Part shown: positions 7,708-14,875 of the stretch, piece after piece
Numbering within the stretch: the first letter of the stretch is position 1
How the letters are laid out: each line of letters starts with the position of its first letter
Assembly (NCBI GenBank): GCA_039029915.1
Contig: JBCCFD010000101.1
Coordinates: 1 to 19,505 of the forward strand
Length of the DNA: 19,505 bases
Direction of reading: 5' to 3'
Origin: QQUD01 sp039029915
Lineage (GTDB): Bacteria; Chloroflexota; Anaerolineae; Promineifilales; Promineifilaceae
Program-made: the position numbers and the translations under genes
Notes under the pieces: generated by a model
Seen by the model: only the letters and a program-made list of their open reading frames with translations
Database searches by the model: none
Told to the model about the DNA's origin: nothing

Positions 7708-8894
7708 TCTGGGGTATTGGATATTTGCGAGGCGTAGAAATCGGTCCACCATTCAAGGTTTTTGAAGATGGCATCAATACGGACTCGGGCATCTTCGTCC
7801 CGTCCGGGGAGTGGCGCAGGAGGGGTAAACCGTTCGCAAAGACCGAAGCGCACCATCAGCTCATGTTCAAGCTGAATGTTGAGGAGCTTGTTTTGAAAAT
7901 CGTGCACCAGTTTCGGATAATCTTCTTCTTTGTGCGTCAGGAAGGCATCGGGCATGGTGTCAACTAATATTTGGGAAGGCAAGCGGGCGGCTTGGCGCAT
8001 AATTTGGCTTATTGGGGGATCTAGCTCAGAAACAAAGTCAGGTCCCCAGCTGTGTTCATACTTGCGAAAGCGCATATGAAGCGGATGCTCATAAGAGGCG
8101 ATGAGGAAGAGTTGTGCTGCACCAGTAATCTCAACACCAAGGGCACTATCTGGCACCTGTTCGGTGACCATTTTCCAATCGGTGCGTAAAAGCTGATGAG
8201 GGGTTAGCTGAGAAAATGCCAGAACCAGCTTGCCTGTTTCTTCATAAATGGCGGCTAATCCTGGCAAGATGGGGGAAGTTTGGCTAGGTAATAGGGTCTC
8301 ATCAAACGCTTTGACTTCCGGTAGTTTGGAAATGATGGGTACGAGGTAGTTTTGGATTCTGGCGAAGAGCTGGGCGTTTGTTTCGTCTTTGGAAATAGGA
8401 CCCCGTTGAATACGACGGACAAAGCTGTGTAGTTTTCTTTGGACCACAACGGCCGTATCTTCATCTAAGGTGGTTGGCATCAACGCCTGCGAGGCGACCA
8501 TCGCTTCATAGGCCAAATGGGCATACGCTTCTGCAGCTTTGATAGAACCAATCTTATTCTCTAGGATCGGTTTAGACCCGTATAACTTTTCACCTTCGCG
8601 CACAACATGGTGGGCCAACAGCGTGTTTAGCTGGAGGTGACGCTCAAAGGCATGTTTGTGGGCAAAGCAGGGTCCACGCTTGAGTTTGTCTTGATGCTGC
8701 TCCCAAATTGGTTCAAACTGCTGGCGCAGCTGATGCATATCTGAGTCATCTGAAATAACAAGAAAGAGATTGATGTCAGATTCGCCTTCTTGATAGAAGC
8801 CTTGAGCCAAGCTGCCGTATAAAAAGGCAGCCTCTAATTGATCACCAAGCTCAGTAGCGAGCTGTTTTACAATTTGTTCTACGGTATTTTTCAT
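7704..8894 (-). CDS. Nucleotidyltransferase-fold (Pol-beta type) protein with degenerate active site
   Basis: 396 residues from the ATG at 8894. Residues ~10-50 form an MNT/Pol-beta nucleotidyltransferase start: FLYGSLAQGF with Gly27-Ser28, then SDINLFLVI. In active members the second motif is DxD; here it reads Asp40-Ile-Asn42, so one metal ligand is changed to Asn. The remaining ~300 residues are helical and not recognised; a helical segment after residue 110 could act as a HEPN-like or substrate-binding part, but no RxxxxH motif is clear. It starts the three-gene operon and overlaps the hydrolase gene by 4 bases. The start codon lies about 10 bases after a TATAAT box, so the transcript may be nearly leaderless. 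Whether it still transfers nucleotides is doubtful. Confidence 0.7.
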   Translation of the reverse strand: MKNTVEQIVKQLATELGDQLEAAFLYGSLAQGFYQEGESDINLFLVISDDSDMHQLRQQFEPIWEQHQDKLKRGPCFAHKHAFERHLQLNTLLAHHVVREGEKLYGSKPILENKIGSIKAAEAYAHLAYEAMVASQALMPTTLDEDTAVVVQRKLHSFVRRIQRGPISKDETNAQLFARIQNYLVPIISKLPEVKAFDETLLPSQTSPILPGLAAIYEETGKLVLAFSQLTPHQLLRTDWKMVTEQVPDSALGVEITGAAQLFLIASYEHPLHMRFRKYEHSWGPDFVSELDPPISQIMRQAARLPSQILVDTMPDAFLTHKEEDYPKLVHDFQNKLLNIQLEHELMVRFGLCERFTPPAPLPGRDEDARVRIDAIFKNLEWWTDFYASQISNTPE

Positions 8895-8904
8895 CTTGAT
8901 TAAT

Positions 8905-8932
8905 ATTATAACTTATTTATGTTATGTGAAAA
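8905..8932 (-). promoter_or_regulatory. Candidate promoter of the nucleotidyltransferase operon
   Basis: A perfect TATAAT on the minus strand (8910-8905) has a weak -35, TTTTCA, 16 bases upstream. The predicted start, near 8898, is about 4 bases before the ATG. The -35 lies inside the GTGAAAATCAA arm of the inverted repeat, so a repressor there would compete with polymerase. Confidence 0.4.
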
Positions 8933-9035
8933 TCAAGAAGTATCTTGAAAAAGAATCGACTCAAATTTGATTTTCACCGAGTAAATTTCACTTTTCTACC
9001 CAGTTTTATTTCAAGATATTTTGTGAAATTTACAT
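8924..9035. repeat. 112-bp imperfect inverted repeat in the divergent control region
   Basis: The two ends align inverted over ~27 bases (ATGT at each tip, TATCTTGAAA at 8941-8950 matching its complement at 9009-9018). Inside are two perfect 11-base pairs: GTGAAAATCAA 8926-8936 with 8967-8977, and GTAAATTTCAC 8981-8991 with 9023-9033. The motif GTGAAAWTY thus occurs four times in alternating orientation. It may be an operator cluster, a cruciform or a small non-autonomous element; no target duplication is clear. Confidence 0.6.
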
Positions 9036-9106
9036 AGGTAAACGGAAAGAAGTTGTTTGGAAAATAGATTCCGGTTTGCATGAAAGGTCAGTTTACTAGA
9101 ACTGGG

Positions 9107-9112
9107 TATAAT
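9107..9112 (+). promoter_or_regulatory. -10 box for the epimerase-tlyA transcript
   Basis: A perfect TATAAT at 9107-9112 lies on the plus strand, with no good -35 at the usual distance. The sequence AACTGGGTA (9100-9108) that overlaps it is complementary to 8997-9005, so the box may be under operator control. The leader would be ~127 bases and would contain the heptamer arrays. Confidence 0.35.
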
Positions 9113-9213
9113 TTTGAGTATTGTATCTTGAATTGTGAGTTGTGTATTGAGTAATAGGTAATAAGTGTAGAAAAAAGGACATTTCCCTAATTACCAAATA
9201 CCAATAAGCAATA
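9112..9213. repeat. Two heptamer tandem arrays in the epimerase leader
   Basis: 9112-9167 has eight loose 7-base units near TTNTGAR/TTGAGTA. 9186-9213 has four units near ACCAATA, related to the ACGAATT array at 2114-2141. A run of A bases lies between. With the inverted repeat, these explain nearly all of the 351-base spacer 8895-9245. Confidence 0.55.
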
Positions 9214-9245
9214 ATCTTCTAAAACAAATGCTGTAGAGGTCATTT

Positions 9246-10205
9246 ATGCGGGTATTGATAACGGGTGCCACCGGGTTTGCCGGATCGCATCTCGTTGATT
9301 TGTTATTAGCGGAGCAGCACGATATTTTTGTGCTTACCCACGCCGCAACGTCGATGCAAACTTTGCCTGATCATCCAAACCTTGTGTCGATTGAAGGTGA
9401 TTTGCTTGATCGACACTCTTTGATGAATGTGGTTGAGACGGCGAAACCGGATGTTATTTATCATTTGGCAGGTCAAGCATATCCTGCAAAATCCTGGACT
9501 AACCCGGCGTTTACGGTGGCCATTAATACGGGTGGAACGGCAAATTTGCTGGAAGCGGCCGTTTCCTTTGGCAAGCCCCGTGTTGTTGTGGTAACGAGTG
9601 CTGAGATATACGGCCGTGTTACCGAAAAAGAACTACCTTTAACTGAGGCGACCTTACCCCGACCTCGCCATCCCTACGGCATTAGCAAGTGGTCCGCTGC
9701 AGAATTCGTTCGACTCTATTGGGATCGATATCAACTGCCTGTTTTTGAAGCACGGCCGTTTAACCACATTGGGCCTCGGCAGGCACTGGGTTTTGTGGTG
9801 CCTGATTTTGCTAGCCAAATTGCTAAGCTAAAAAGAGAAGGCAACAAGGACAGCATGCAAGTTGGTAATTTAGACGCCAAGCGGGACTTTACCGATGTGC
9901 GAGATGTGGTGCGAGCCTACAAAACGATTGCTGAAAAAGGGCAGCCGGGTGAGCCTTATTTAATCTGCACCGGTCAGCCGATTCCGATTTACTTTTTACT
10001 CAATAAGCTTTCTGAAATCGCCGGAATTGATGTCAAGATTGAGTACGATCCAGCTCGAATGCGCCCGTCTGACGTGCCAATCTTGTATGGTTCTTCATCT
10101 AAGCTAACCAAACATACGGGCTGGACGCCGCAGATTCATATGGAGGAGAGCTTACGAGATGTGTTTTTAGAGTGGGAAGCAAAAGGAACGGCCGTTGAGT
10201 CATAA
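9246..10205 (+). CDS. NAD(P)-dependent epimerase/dehydratase, GDP-4-keto-6-deoxy-mannose reductase-like
   Basis: 319 residues; the ATG at 9246 has AGAGGT 5 bases upstream. It is an extended short-chain dehydrogenase: GATGFAG (residues 7-13) for the dinucleotide, DLLD acid patch, YHLAGQ, catalytic Ser118 in TSAEIYG and Tyr144-x3-Lys148 in YGISK. The RPFNHIGPRQ and KRDFTDVRDVVRAY segments are those of the Rmd/GDP-mannose dehydratase branch, so the likely product is GDP-rhamnose or a related 6-deoxy sugar for cell-surface glycans. Substrate choice cannot be proved from sequence. The last 11 bases overlap the start of tlyA. Four ACGGCCGT or one-off copies lie inside the gene. Confidence 0.85.
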   Translation: MRVLITGATGFAGSHLVDLLLAEQHDIFVLTHAATSMQTLPDHPNLVSIEGDLLDRHSLMNVVETAKPDVIYHLAGQAYPAKSWTNPAFTVAINTGGTANLLEAAVSFGKPRVVVVTSAEIYGRVTEKELPLTEATLPRPRHPYGISKWSAAEFVRLYWDRYQLPVFEARPFNHIGPRQALGFVVPDFASQIAKLKREGNKDSMQVGNLDAKRDFTDVRDVVRAYKTIAEKGQPGEPYLICTGQPIPIYFLLNKLSEIAGIDVKIEYDPARMRPSDVPILYGSSSKLTKHTGWTPQIHMEESLRDVFLEWEAKGTAVES

Positions 10206-10980
10206 GGGAAAGGAGCGACTTGACATTCTTTTGGTGAATCGGGGTCTAGTGCCAACCCGTGCTAAAGCCAAAGGGATGATCTTAGCTGGTGAGGTGACTG
10301 TTGATGGACAGCGGGTGGATAAAGCTGGAACGGCCGTTTCGCTGACAGCAAATATTGAAATCAAAACTCCCTTGCCTTACGTGAGTCGCGGTGGTTTTAA
10401 GCTGGCCGGTGCGCTTGAAAGCTTTGAAATTGAAGTGGCCGATCGCATTTGCGCTGATGTAGGCGCGTGTACAGGTGGGTTTACCGATGTGCTTTTGCAG
10501 GCGGGGGCCCAAAAAGTGTTTGCCATTGATGTCGGGTATGGGCAACTCGATTGGAAGCTGCGTCAGGATGAACGAGTGGTGGTGCTTGAACGGACAAACG
10601 CGCGTTATTTAGAAGCCTTGGATCAACCGGTCTCGTTTGTCGGGATTGATGTGTCGTTTATTTCATTGAAGTTGATTTTGCCAGCGGTCATGAAATGGCT
10701 GGATGGGCCTCAAAGGACGGATATTGTGGCGTTGATAAAGCCGCAGTTTGAAGCGGGGCGAGCGCAGGTGGGCAAAGGGGGCATTGTGCGAGATACGGCC
10801 GTTCACCAATTCGTACTTCACGATCTTATTCAGTGGACTGCGGATCATGGGTTGGGTGCCCAAGGCCTTGTTCGTTCTTCAATTAAGGGCTCAGATGGGA
10901 ATGTTGAATTTCTTGTTTGGCTCAAGCCTCAGCACGCGAATCAAATCGAGAGCACGCAGATCGACGCTTTGTTATCCTGA
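10195..10980 (+). CDS. tlyA: TlyA family rRNA 2'-O-methyltransferase
   Basis: 261 residues from a TTG at 10195, with AGGA 7 bases upstream; the S4 domain begins at residue ~8, so a later start would damage it. An N-terminal S4 RNA-binding domain (~8-66) is followed by an FtsJ/RrmJ-type SAM methyltransferase: GGFKL (Lys69), ADVGACTGGFTD (SAM motif I, ~87-98), IDVSF (Asp151), IKPQFE (Lys182) and NVEFLVW (Glu238). These give the K-D-K-E set of 2'-O-methyltransferases. Members methylate cytidines in 16S and 23S rRNA and affect capreomycin sensitivity; the older name is hemolysin A. The gene overlaps the epimerase gene by 11 bases. The first base of its start codon is the last base of an ACGGCCGT copy. 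A hairpin follows the stop. Confidence 0.9.
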   Translation: MSHKGKERLDILLVNRGLVPTRAKAKGMILAGEVTVDGQRVDKAGTAVSLTANIEIKTPLPYVSRGGFKLAGALESFEIEVADRICADVGACTGGFTDVLLQAGAQKVFAIDVGYGQLDWKLRQDERVVVLERTNARYLEALDQPVSFVGIDVSFISLKLILPAVMKWLDGPQRTDIVALIKPQFEAGRAQVGKGGIVRDTAVHQFVLHDLIQWTADHGLGAQGLVRSSIKGSDGNVEFLVWLKPQHANQIESTQIDALLS

Positions 10981-10993
10981 AGGGATTGAATAT

Positions 10994-11011
10994 CCCGCCA
11001 CTTGTGGCGGG
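10994..11011. terminator. Hairpin between convergent tlyA and histidine kinase genes
   Basis: CCCGCCAC (10994-11001) and GTGGCGGG (11004-11011) form a perfect 8-base stem in the 36-base gap between the two stop codons. The plus-strand run after it (GTAGTTTATT) is only partly T-rich. A bidirectional terminator is the likely role. Confidence 0.5.
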
Positions 11012-11016
11012 GTAGT

Positions 11017-11778
11017 TTATTGGAAAGCGGGAAACTTTAGACAGTGAGGAATGAATATTGAGGCGTTTGTGCCGTAGTTTTGTTTACTTTTGATAAGAAT
11101 TCCCCCATTGTGCTGTTCCAAAATCTTCATGGTATTGGTTAGACCTAGCCCATTTCCTTTTGGCCGTGTTGTATAGAATGGGGTAAAAATTTTTGAGAGG
11201 GTTTGGGGAGGAATGCCGACGCCAGTGTCTTCGATCTCAATGCGTAAATATTTGCCGGGGATAAGGAAACGGCCGTTGTTCAGCTTGATTTGATAATCAC
11301 CACACTCCACAGTAGATGTGCGAATAAGTATGTGGCCCGTTTTGGTCCCAATGGCTCGAACGGAATTAACAATTAAATTCATCAAAACCTGCTGAATTTG
11401 AGATCGGATTATTACAATCGAAGGGAAATCATGCTCTAGTTCAAAAATCAACTGTATATTGTGTTCCAAAAACATTTGGAATAGCGGTCTATTGTTTAAA
11501 ATAAAATCATCAATATGCACCTGTTCGACCGCTAAGTTTTGATCGTTTGCAAACCTAAGCAATTGATCGGTTAAGCTTGTGCCAAACTCGGCCGCTTTTA
11601 CAACCCGCTCAATATGTTTTCGCGCTTCATTTTCAGGGGGGAGATTGGCTAGTGCCAACGAAGTTTGCCCGACAATACCTGCCAAAATGTTGTTGAAATC
11701 ATGAGCAATACCGCTAGCCATCAATCCAATCGTTTCTAATTGATAATTTGGTTTCTTAGAGCTTTGAGGATCATTCAT
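11017..11778 (-). CDS. Soluble orphan sensor histidine kinase (HisKA + HATPase_c)
   Basis: 253 residues, with no TM segment and no recognisable sensor domain. The H box IAHDFNNIL has His26, only ~25 residues from the start. The ATPase part shows the N box (MNLIVNSVRA, ~133-142), G1 (EDTGVGI, 183-189), F box (FTPFYTT, 198-204) and G2 (GNGLGLT, 208-214). All core residues are present, so it should autophosphorylate. It belongs to the NtrB-like HDxxN group. No response regulator gene is beside it, so the partner is elsewhere. The start has no clear ribosome site. A separate set of four direct repeats lies ~95 bases upstream, so it may have its own promoter. One exact ACGGCCGT lies inside it, unlike the next two genes. 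It could work with the NB-ARC/TPR pair, but only position suggests so. Confidence 0.85.
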   Translation of the reverse strand: MNDPQSSKKPNYQLETIGLMASGIAHDFNNILAGIVGQTSLALANLPPENEARKHIERVVKAAEFGTSLTDQLLRFANDQNLAVEQVHIDDFILNNRPLFQMFLEHNIQLIFELEHDFPSIVIIRSQIQQVLMNLIVNSVRAIGTKTGHILIRTSTVECGDYQIKLNNGRFLIPGKYLRIEIEDTGVGIPPQTLSKIFTPFYTTRPKGNGLGLTNTMKILEQHNGGILIKSKQNYGTNASIFIPHCLKFPAFQ

Positions 11779-11871
11779 TTACGCTACACACAATATCGAA
11801 TTTATGATTAACTAATTACAACCTCATTCCTGAAAAAATGTTACCATGATTTCATTCCAAGTGTCTTTAAT

Positions 11872-11915
11872 CACCTACAAAAGACCTGCAAACAACCTGC
11901 AAACGACCTGCAAAA
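11872..11915 (-). repeat. Four 11-bp direct repeats upstream of the histidine kinase
   Basis: On the minus strand the units read TTTTGCAGGTC, GTTTGCAGGTT, GTTTGCAGGTC and TTTTGTAGGTG. They are exactly 11 bases apart, about one DNA turn, at 11905, 11894, 11883 and 11872. This phasing is typical of sites for activators that bind one DNA face, such as SARP or OmpR-type proteins. They point toward the kinase gene and share TTTGYAG with the repeats at 14645-14670. Confidence 0.65.
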
Positions 11916-11946
11916 GGGTGTTAGATTAAAATTTACGTTAGGAGAT

Positions 11947-13149
11947 CTAATGAGTTTGGGTGTGTAGCGAGGTTAATTTTTCTTGCATTTGGGTAATCAA
12001 GCGTTCCGAATTGGGGATCTCTTTATGAAGTAAAAGGTCACCTACAGCGACCTGCAAAATTTTACAAGCGGCTTCAAATTCCTTTCGTTCAATATAAAAA
12101 TCTGCTAAATTGTCACGAGAGTTAGCAATATTGTAAAAATCCCCCACCCTCTCATATGCTTCAATAGCCTGTAACAACATTTCTTTGGCAGCGTCCCATT
12201 CATTTAGTTTTGTATAAACCATACCTAAATTATTGTAAATAGCAGGAATCTGAAACAAATCATTGATTTGCGTGTGTAGCAGCAAAGATTCGTGCCAATT
12301 GCTCTCAGCAATGGCAAATTCCCCTTGGTTAAAAGCAGCCACACCCATGATATTTTTAAGCTGGCTAAAAATTGTAATATCTGAGGTGACATCAAGCTCA
12401 TCCAAAAGTGATTGAACCTCTAATTCAACTTCATGCCAGTTACCAAGTTGGTTAGAAAGGGTCACAATATTGAGTAACGCCTTTGTGGCATCACGTTTCA
12501 TCTTTAAATTTTTGAAGTTTGAATACGCATATTTGGTAAATTTTAAACTGGACTCAAAATCCTGACAGCGATAGTAAATGTAGGATAAATTCAAGCTAAT
12601 TTTTGAGGAAATACTGACGTCATTTGTAGATTCTGCAATGTCTAGTGCTTCATAACAGAGACGTTTAGCATTTTCGAGGTCGTTTTTGTTAGCGTAAACA
12701 ACGGCTAGTCGTCCTAAGGCAATGGCTAAAGAACTCAGATCTGATATTTTTTTAAAATGGGAGATCCCCTTACGATAAAAAGCTTCTGCTTTTGAAGATT
12801 CTCCAAGCTTGCTGTTAACATCCCCAAGCTGAACAAAAATGTGGCCCTGTTGAAGCGAGTTTGTATTTTCCACTTTTTTAGACAGCTGATTGAGATAAAT
12901 TTGCCAGCGATTCCAATCGCCAGAATCAATCACGATGGGATGAAGAAGAAAAGTTAGTTTATAGGCTAAGTCAAAAGCGTTCGGAATTTGAAGGGCAGAT
13001 TCGAGGGCACGCAATATATTTTCATATTCGCTGTTGATGAGATAGGCGATATCGGTAGTACTTTCTAATCGATTAATCCACTTTTTTACATTGGCTAATT
13101 TTTGATTGCGTAGAATCGTTTGCCATTTTGCATTTTCACTTTTTTGCAT
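11947..13149 (-). CDS. Tetratricopeptide repeat protein, partner of the NB-ARC ATPase
   Basis: 400 residues from the ATG at 13149, chosen because it begins 4 bases after the stop of the NB-ARC gene; a TTG at 13218 in the same frame would overlap that gene by 65 bases and adds no domain. From about residue 100 to 390 the sequence is a run of TPR helix pairs of the long (~40-residue) type: ALGRLAVVYANKNDLENAKRL, then further copies including IYNNLGMVYTKLNEWDAAKE. No DNA-binding, catalytic or TM part is seen. In most STAND proteins the NB-ARC domain and TPR sensor are on one chain; here they are two genes, so this is likely the ligand- or partner-sensing subunit. TPR arrays of this kind bind peptides in RRNPP systems. 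The gene is AT-rich by eye and has no ACGGCCGT. Confidence 0.8.
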   Translation of the reverse strand: MQKSENAKWQTILRNQKLANVKKWINRLESTTDIAYLINSEYENILRALESALQIPNAFDLAYKLTFLLHPIVIDSGDWNRWQIYLNQLSKKVENTNSLQQGHIFVQLGDVNSKLGESSKAEAFYRKGISHFKKISDLSSLAIALGRLAVVYANKNDLENAKRLCYEALDIAESTNDVSISSKISLNLSYIYYRCQDFESSLKFTKYAYSNFKNLKMKRDATKALLNIVTLSNQLGNWHEVELEVQSLLDELDVTSDITIFSQLKNIMGVAAFNQGEFAIAESNWHESLLLHTQINDLFQIPAIYNNLGMVYTKLNEWDAAKEMLLQAIEAYERVGDFYNIANSRDNLADFYIERKEFEAACKILQVAVGDLLLHKEIPNSERLITQMQEKLTSLHTQTH

Positions 13150-13153
13150 CAGG

Positions 13154-14572
13154 TTAGTTCTCAAACATTCGTAGTAAGAATACTTCTGATAAACGGTGTA
13201 ATCGATAGCGCCTGTCAAAAATTGAGCCGCTCAGGTCAACGAGCGAAGATTGAATCAACTCTTCCAGGCAGGGGCTAATGTCTTCTTCTTCAAGACCAGA
13301 AATGTCAACTAAATGGTCAAAGGAAAATCCGGAGTCCCCAGCTTGGGTTAAGGCTAGAAGCGTCGCTTTGCTTGTGTCACCTAACCCTTCCCATATTTCC
13401 TGATAAATATATTCGAAAATGCCTTCAGTTTGGTTAATGTTTTTTGGCTTTTGACCAAATCGATCTAAGACTCTGGGTAAGGAATGGACGCGCAGTTGCC
13501 CAACAATTAATTTAAGGGCTAGCGGATTCCCACCTACGACATTATATATTTTTTCTAAATCTTCATCCTGCGCGTCACTTAAGGCGGTAAACCCTGACAA
13601 ACGCGCCTCATTGCGCATCATTGTAATTGCATCATGCAGGGCCAACTCGCTCAGCGAAACTGAAAAAACGCCTGACTCTTGAAGTAATCGAATTCGGGAG
13701 GTTAACAAAAACTTGCTTGGATTTTGCAGACTTTTTATCTCAGGCAGAAGCGTACGATAATCTGCAACTGTTTCCAGATTGTCTATTACGACAAGGCATC
13801 GCTTTTCCTTGAGATATTGTTTGATTTGACGTGCTTGCTGAATGTGATTTTCTTGGGTGATTTCAAGCTGATTGCCTAATCGATCAATGAGCATTTGAAA
13901 GGTTAGGGCAGGTCTTCCACTTTCTATTTGCAGTCTTCCCAATGTTGAAAGATGAGTATGTTTTGCCGTAATCCATAAAACATCATCAAATTGATTGTTT
14001 TTGATTATTTGGCGAGTAATAAAGTCTGCTAAAGCCGTTTTGCCTATTCCCCCAATCCCATCAATCGAAATAATGAGAGAATTATTCTTATCGAGCATAA
14101 CTTCAAATAATTTCTCTTTGGCTGAATCAACGCCGACCAACTGGTGATAGGAGGCAGGTGACAACCTTGATAGCATTTTTTCTTGCCATTCATGCCCCAC
14201 GTTCCCTTCAAGTTGGGTCAATATTTCTGTCAGCTGCTGAATAGCTTGCCTTTGTCGATAATACAAGCTGGATTCGGAGACATTTAATCTATTGGCAAGC
14301 GCTAAAACATCCCGCCTATGTTCGAATCGCTCGCGAAGCAAATCCTCTGCCTCTGGAGCCCGTGATTTCAGAAGATGTAAACCTCGATTGAGAATTAAAC
14401 GATTTTGTTCAGCCGGTAAATCGTTGGCGAGCGCGGGTGAGCTAAGGCTGCCATCTTCATGATAAAGGTGAAATTTTAAATGTGCTAAGGGCCAGCGATT
14501 GACTTCCCCCCCATGCCAAAGTCGGAGAGCCTCTAAAACATCCTCTTGAGAAATTATAGTGAGTGTATTCAT
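13154..14572 (-). CDS. NB-ARC (STAND) ATPase with N-terminal HTH-like region
   Basis: 472 residues; the ATG at 14572 has no clear ribosome site. Residues ~75-118 look like a sigma-70 region-4/HTH segment (NRLNVSESSLYYRQRQA). The NB-ARC domain shows a P loop GIGGIGKTAL (172-181, Lys178), Walker B CLVVIDNLE (259-267), an RNBS-B-like FLLTSRIR (288-295) and the GLPL-type GGNPLAL (347-353). A winged helix follows to the C-terminus (RLHRLSEVFLLRMF). STAND ATPases work as switches in transcription control (MalT, AfsR), programmed cell death or phage defence (Avs). There is no nuclease, protease or TM effector here, and the sensor lies on the next gene. With its HTH it could be a transcription regulator. 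It diverges from the micro-protein gene at 14876, with a 303-base spacer. Confidence 0.8.
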   Translation of the reverse strand: MNTLTIISQEDVLEALRLWHGGEVNRWPLAHLKFHLYHEDGSLSSPALANDLPAEQNRLILNRGLHLLKSRAPEAEDLLRERFEHRRDVLALANRLNVSESSLYYRQRQAIQQLTEILTQLEGNVGHEWQEKMLSRLSPASYHQLVGVDSAKEKLFEVMLDKNNSLIISIDGIGGIGKTALADFITRQIIKNNQFDDVLWITAKHTHLSTLGRLQIESGRPALTFQMLIDRLGNQLEITQENHIQQARQIKQYLKEKRCLVVIDNLETVADYRTLLPEIKSLQNPSKFLLTSRIRLLQESGVFSVSLSELALHDAITMMRNEARLSGFTALSDAQDEDLEKIYNVVGGNPLALKLIVGQLRVHSLPRVLDRFGQKPKNINQTEGIFEYIYQEIWEGLGDTSKATLLALTQAGDSGFSFDHLVDISGLEEEDISPCLEELIQSSLVDLSGSIFDRRYRLHRLSEVFLLRMFEN

Positions 14573-14644
14573 TGTGTAAAAGCTTTTCTGCGTGCTCCAA
14601 TGTCAATTAGTATTGCATAAAGTGAAAGGTTAAGGCAAACCATT

Positions 14645-14681
14645 TTGTAGACAGTTGTAGGAGTTTGTAGATACCTTGAAG
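14645..14681 (+). repeat. TTGTAG direct repeats at 10-bp spacing upstream of the micro-protein
   Basis: TTGTAG occurs at 14645, 14655 and 14665, exactly 10 bases apart, with a weaker TTGAAG at 14676. An AT-rich TATATTATAGG (14683-14693) follows. With the copy at 14665 as -35, a -10 TATAGG lies 17 bases on. The array faces the micro-protein gene and lies 73 bases upstream of the NB-ARC ATG. The rest of the spacer 14573-14875 is AT-rich with a small TTGAA/TTCAA inverted repeat at 14698-14712. Confidence 0.55.
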
Positions 14682-14875
14682 CTATATTATAGGTAGTTTG
14701 AAGTCAATTCAAGTGATTTTCGATTAGAGTTTAAGCAAGTTCGATGAAAAAAGAAATTAAGGGAAGACTGGTAAACAAAGTTAAATACATTTCCTGTTTA
14801 CTAAATTCTTATTCTAAAAACATATTACTTGCGGAAAGATTGGGATTCTTCAATCAATAAGGTAAGGGGAAAATC

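Noticed and set aside
7707..7752. Longer start for the secreted hydrolase
   Set aside because: It would place 15 polar residues before the signal sequence and overlap the upstream gene by 49 bases; the ATGA overlap at 7707 is better.
8924..9035. Insertion sequence remnant
   Set aside because: There is no transposase frame and no clear target duplication; it is only listed as an inverted repeat.
10195..10980. Haemolysin as the function of the tlyA product
   Set aside because: The old family name is misleading; the S4 domain and K-D-K-E methyltransferase residues support rRNA methylation.
11872..11915. Possible CRISPR array
   Set aside because: The units are 11 bases with no spacers, and there is no cas gene; direct-repeat operator sites fit better.
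13149..13218. TTG start extending the TPR protein
   Set aside because: The added residues are an out-of-frame reading of the NB-ARC C-terminus and contain no TPR.
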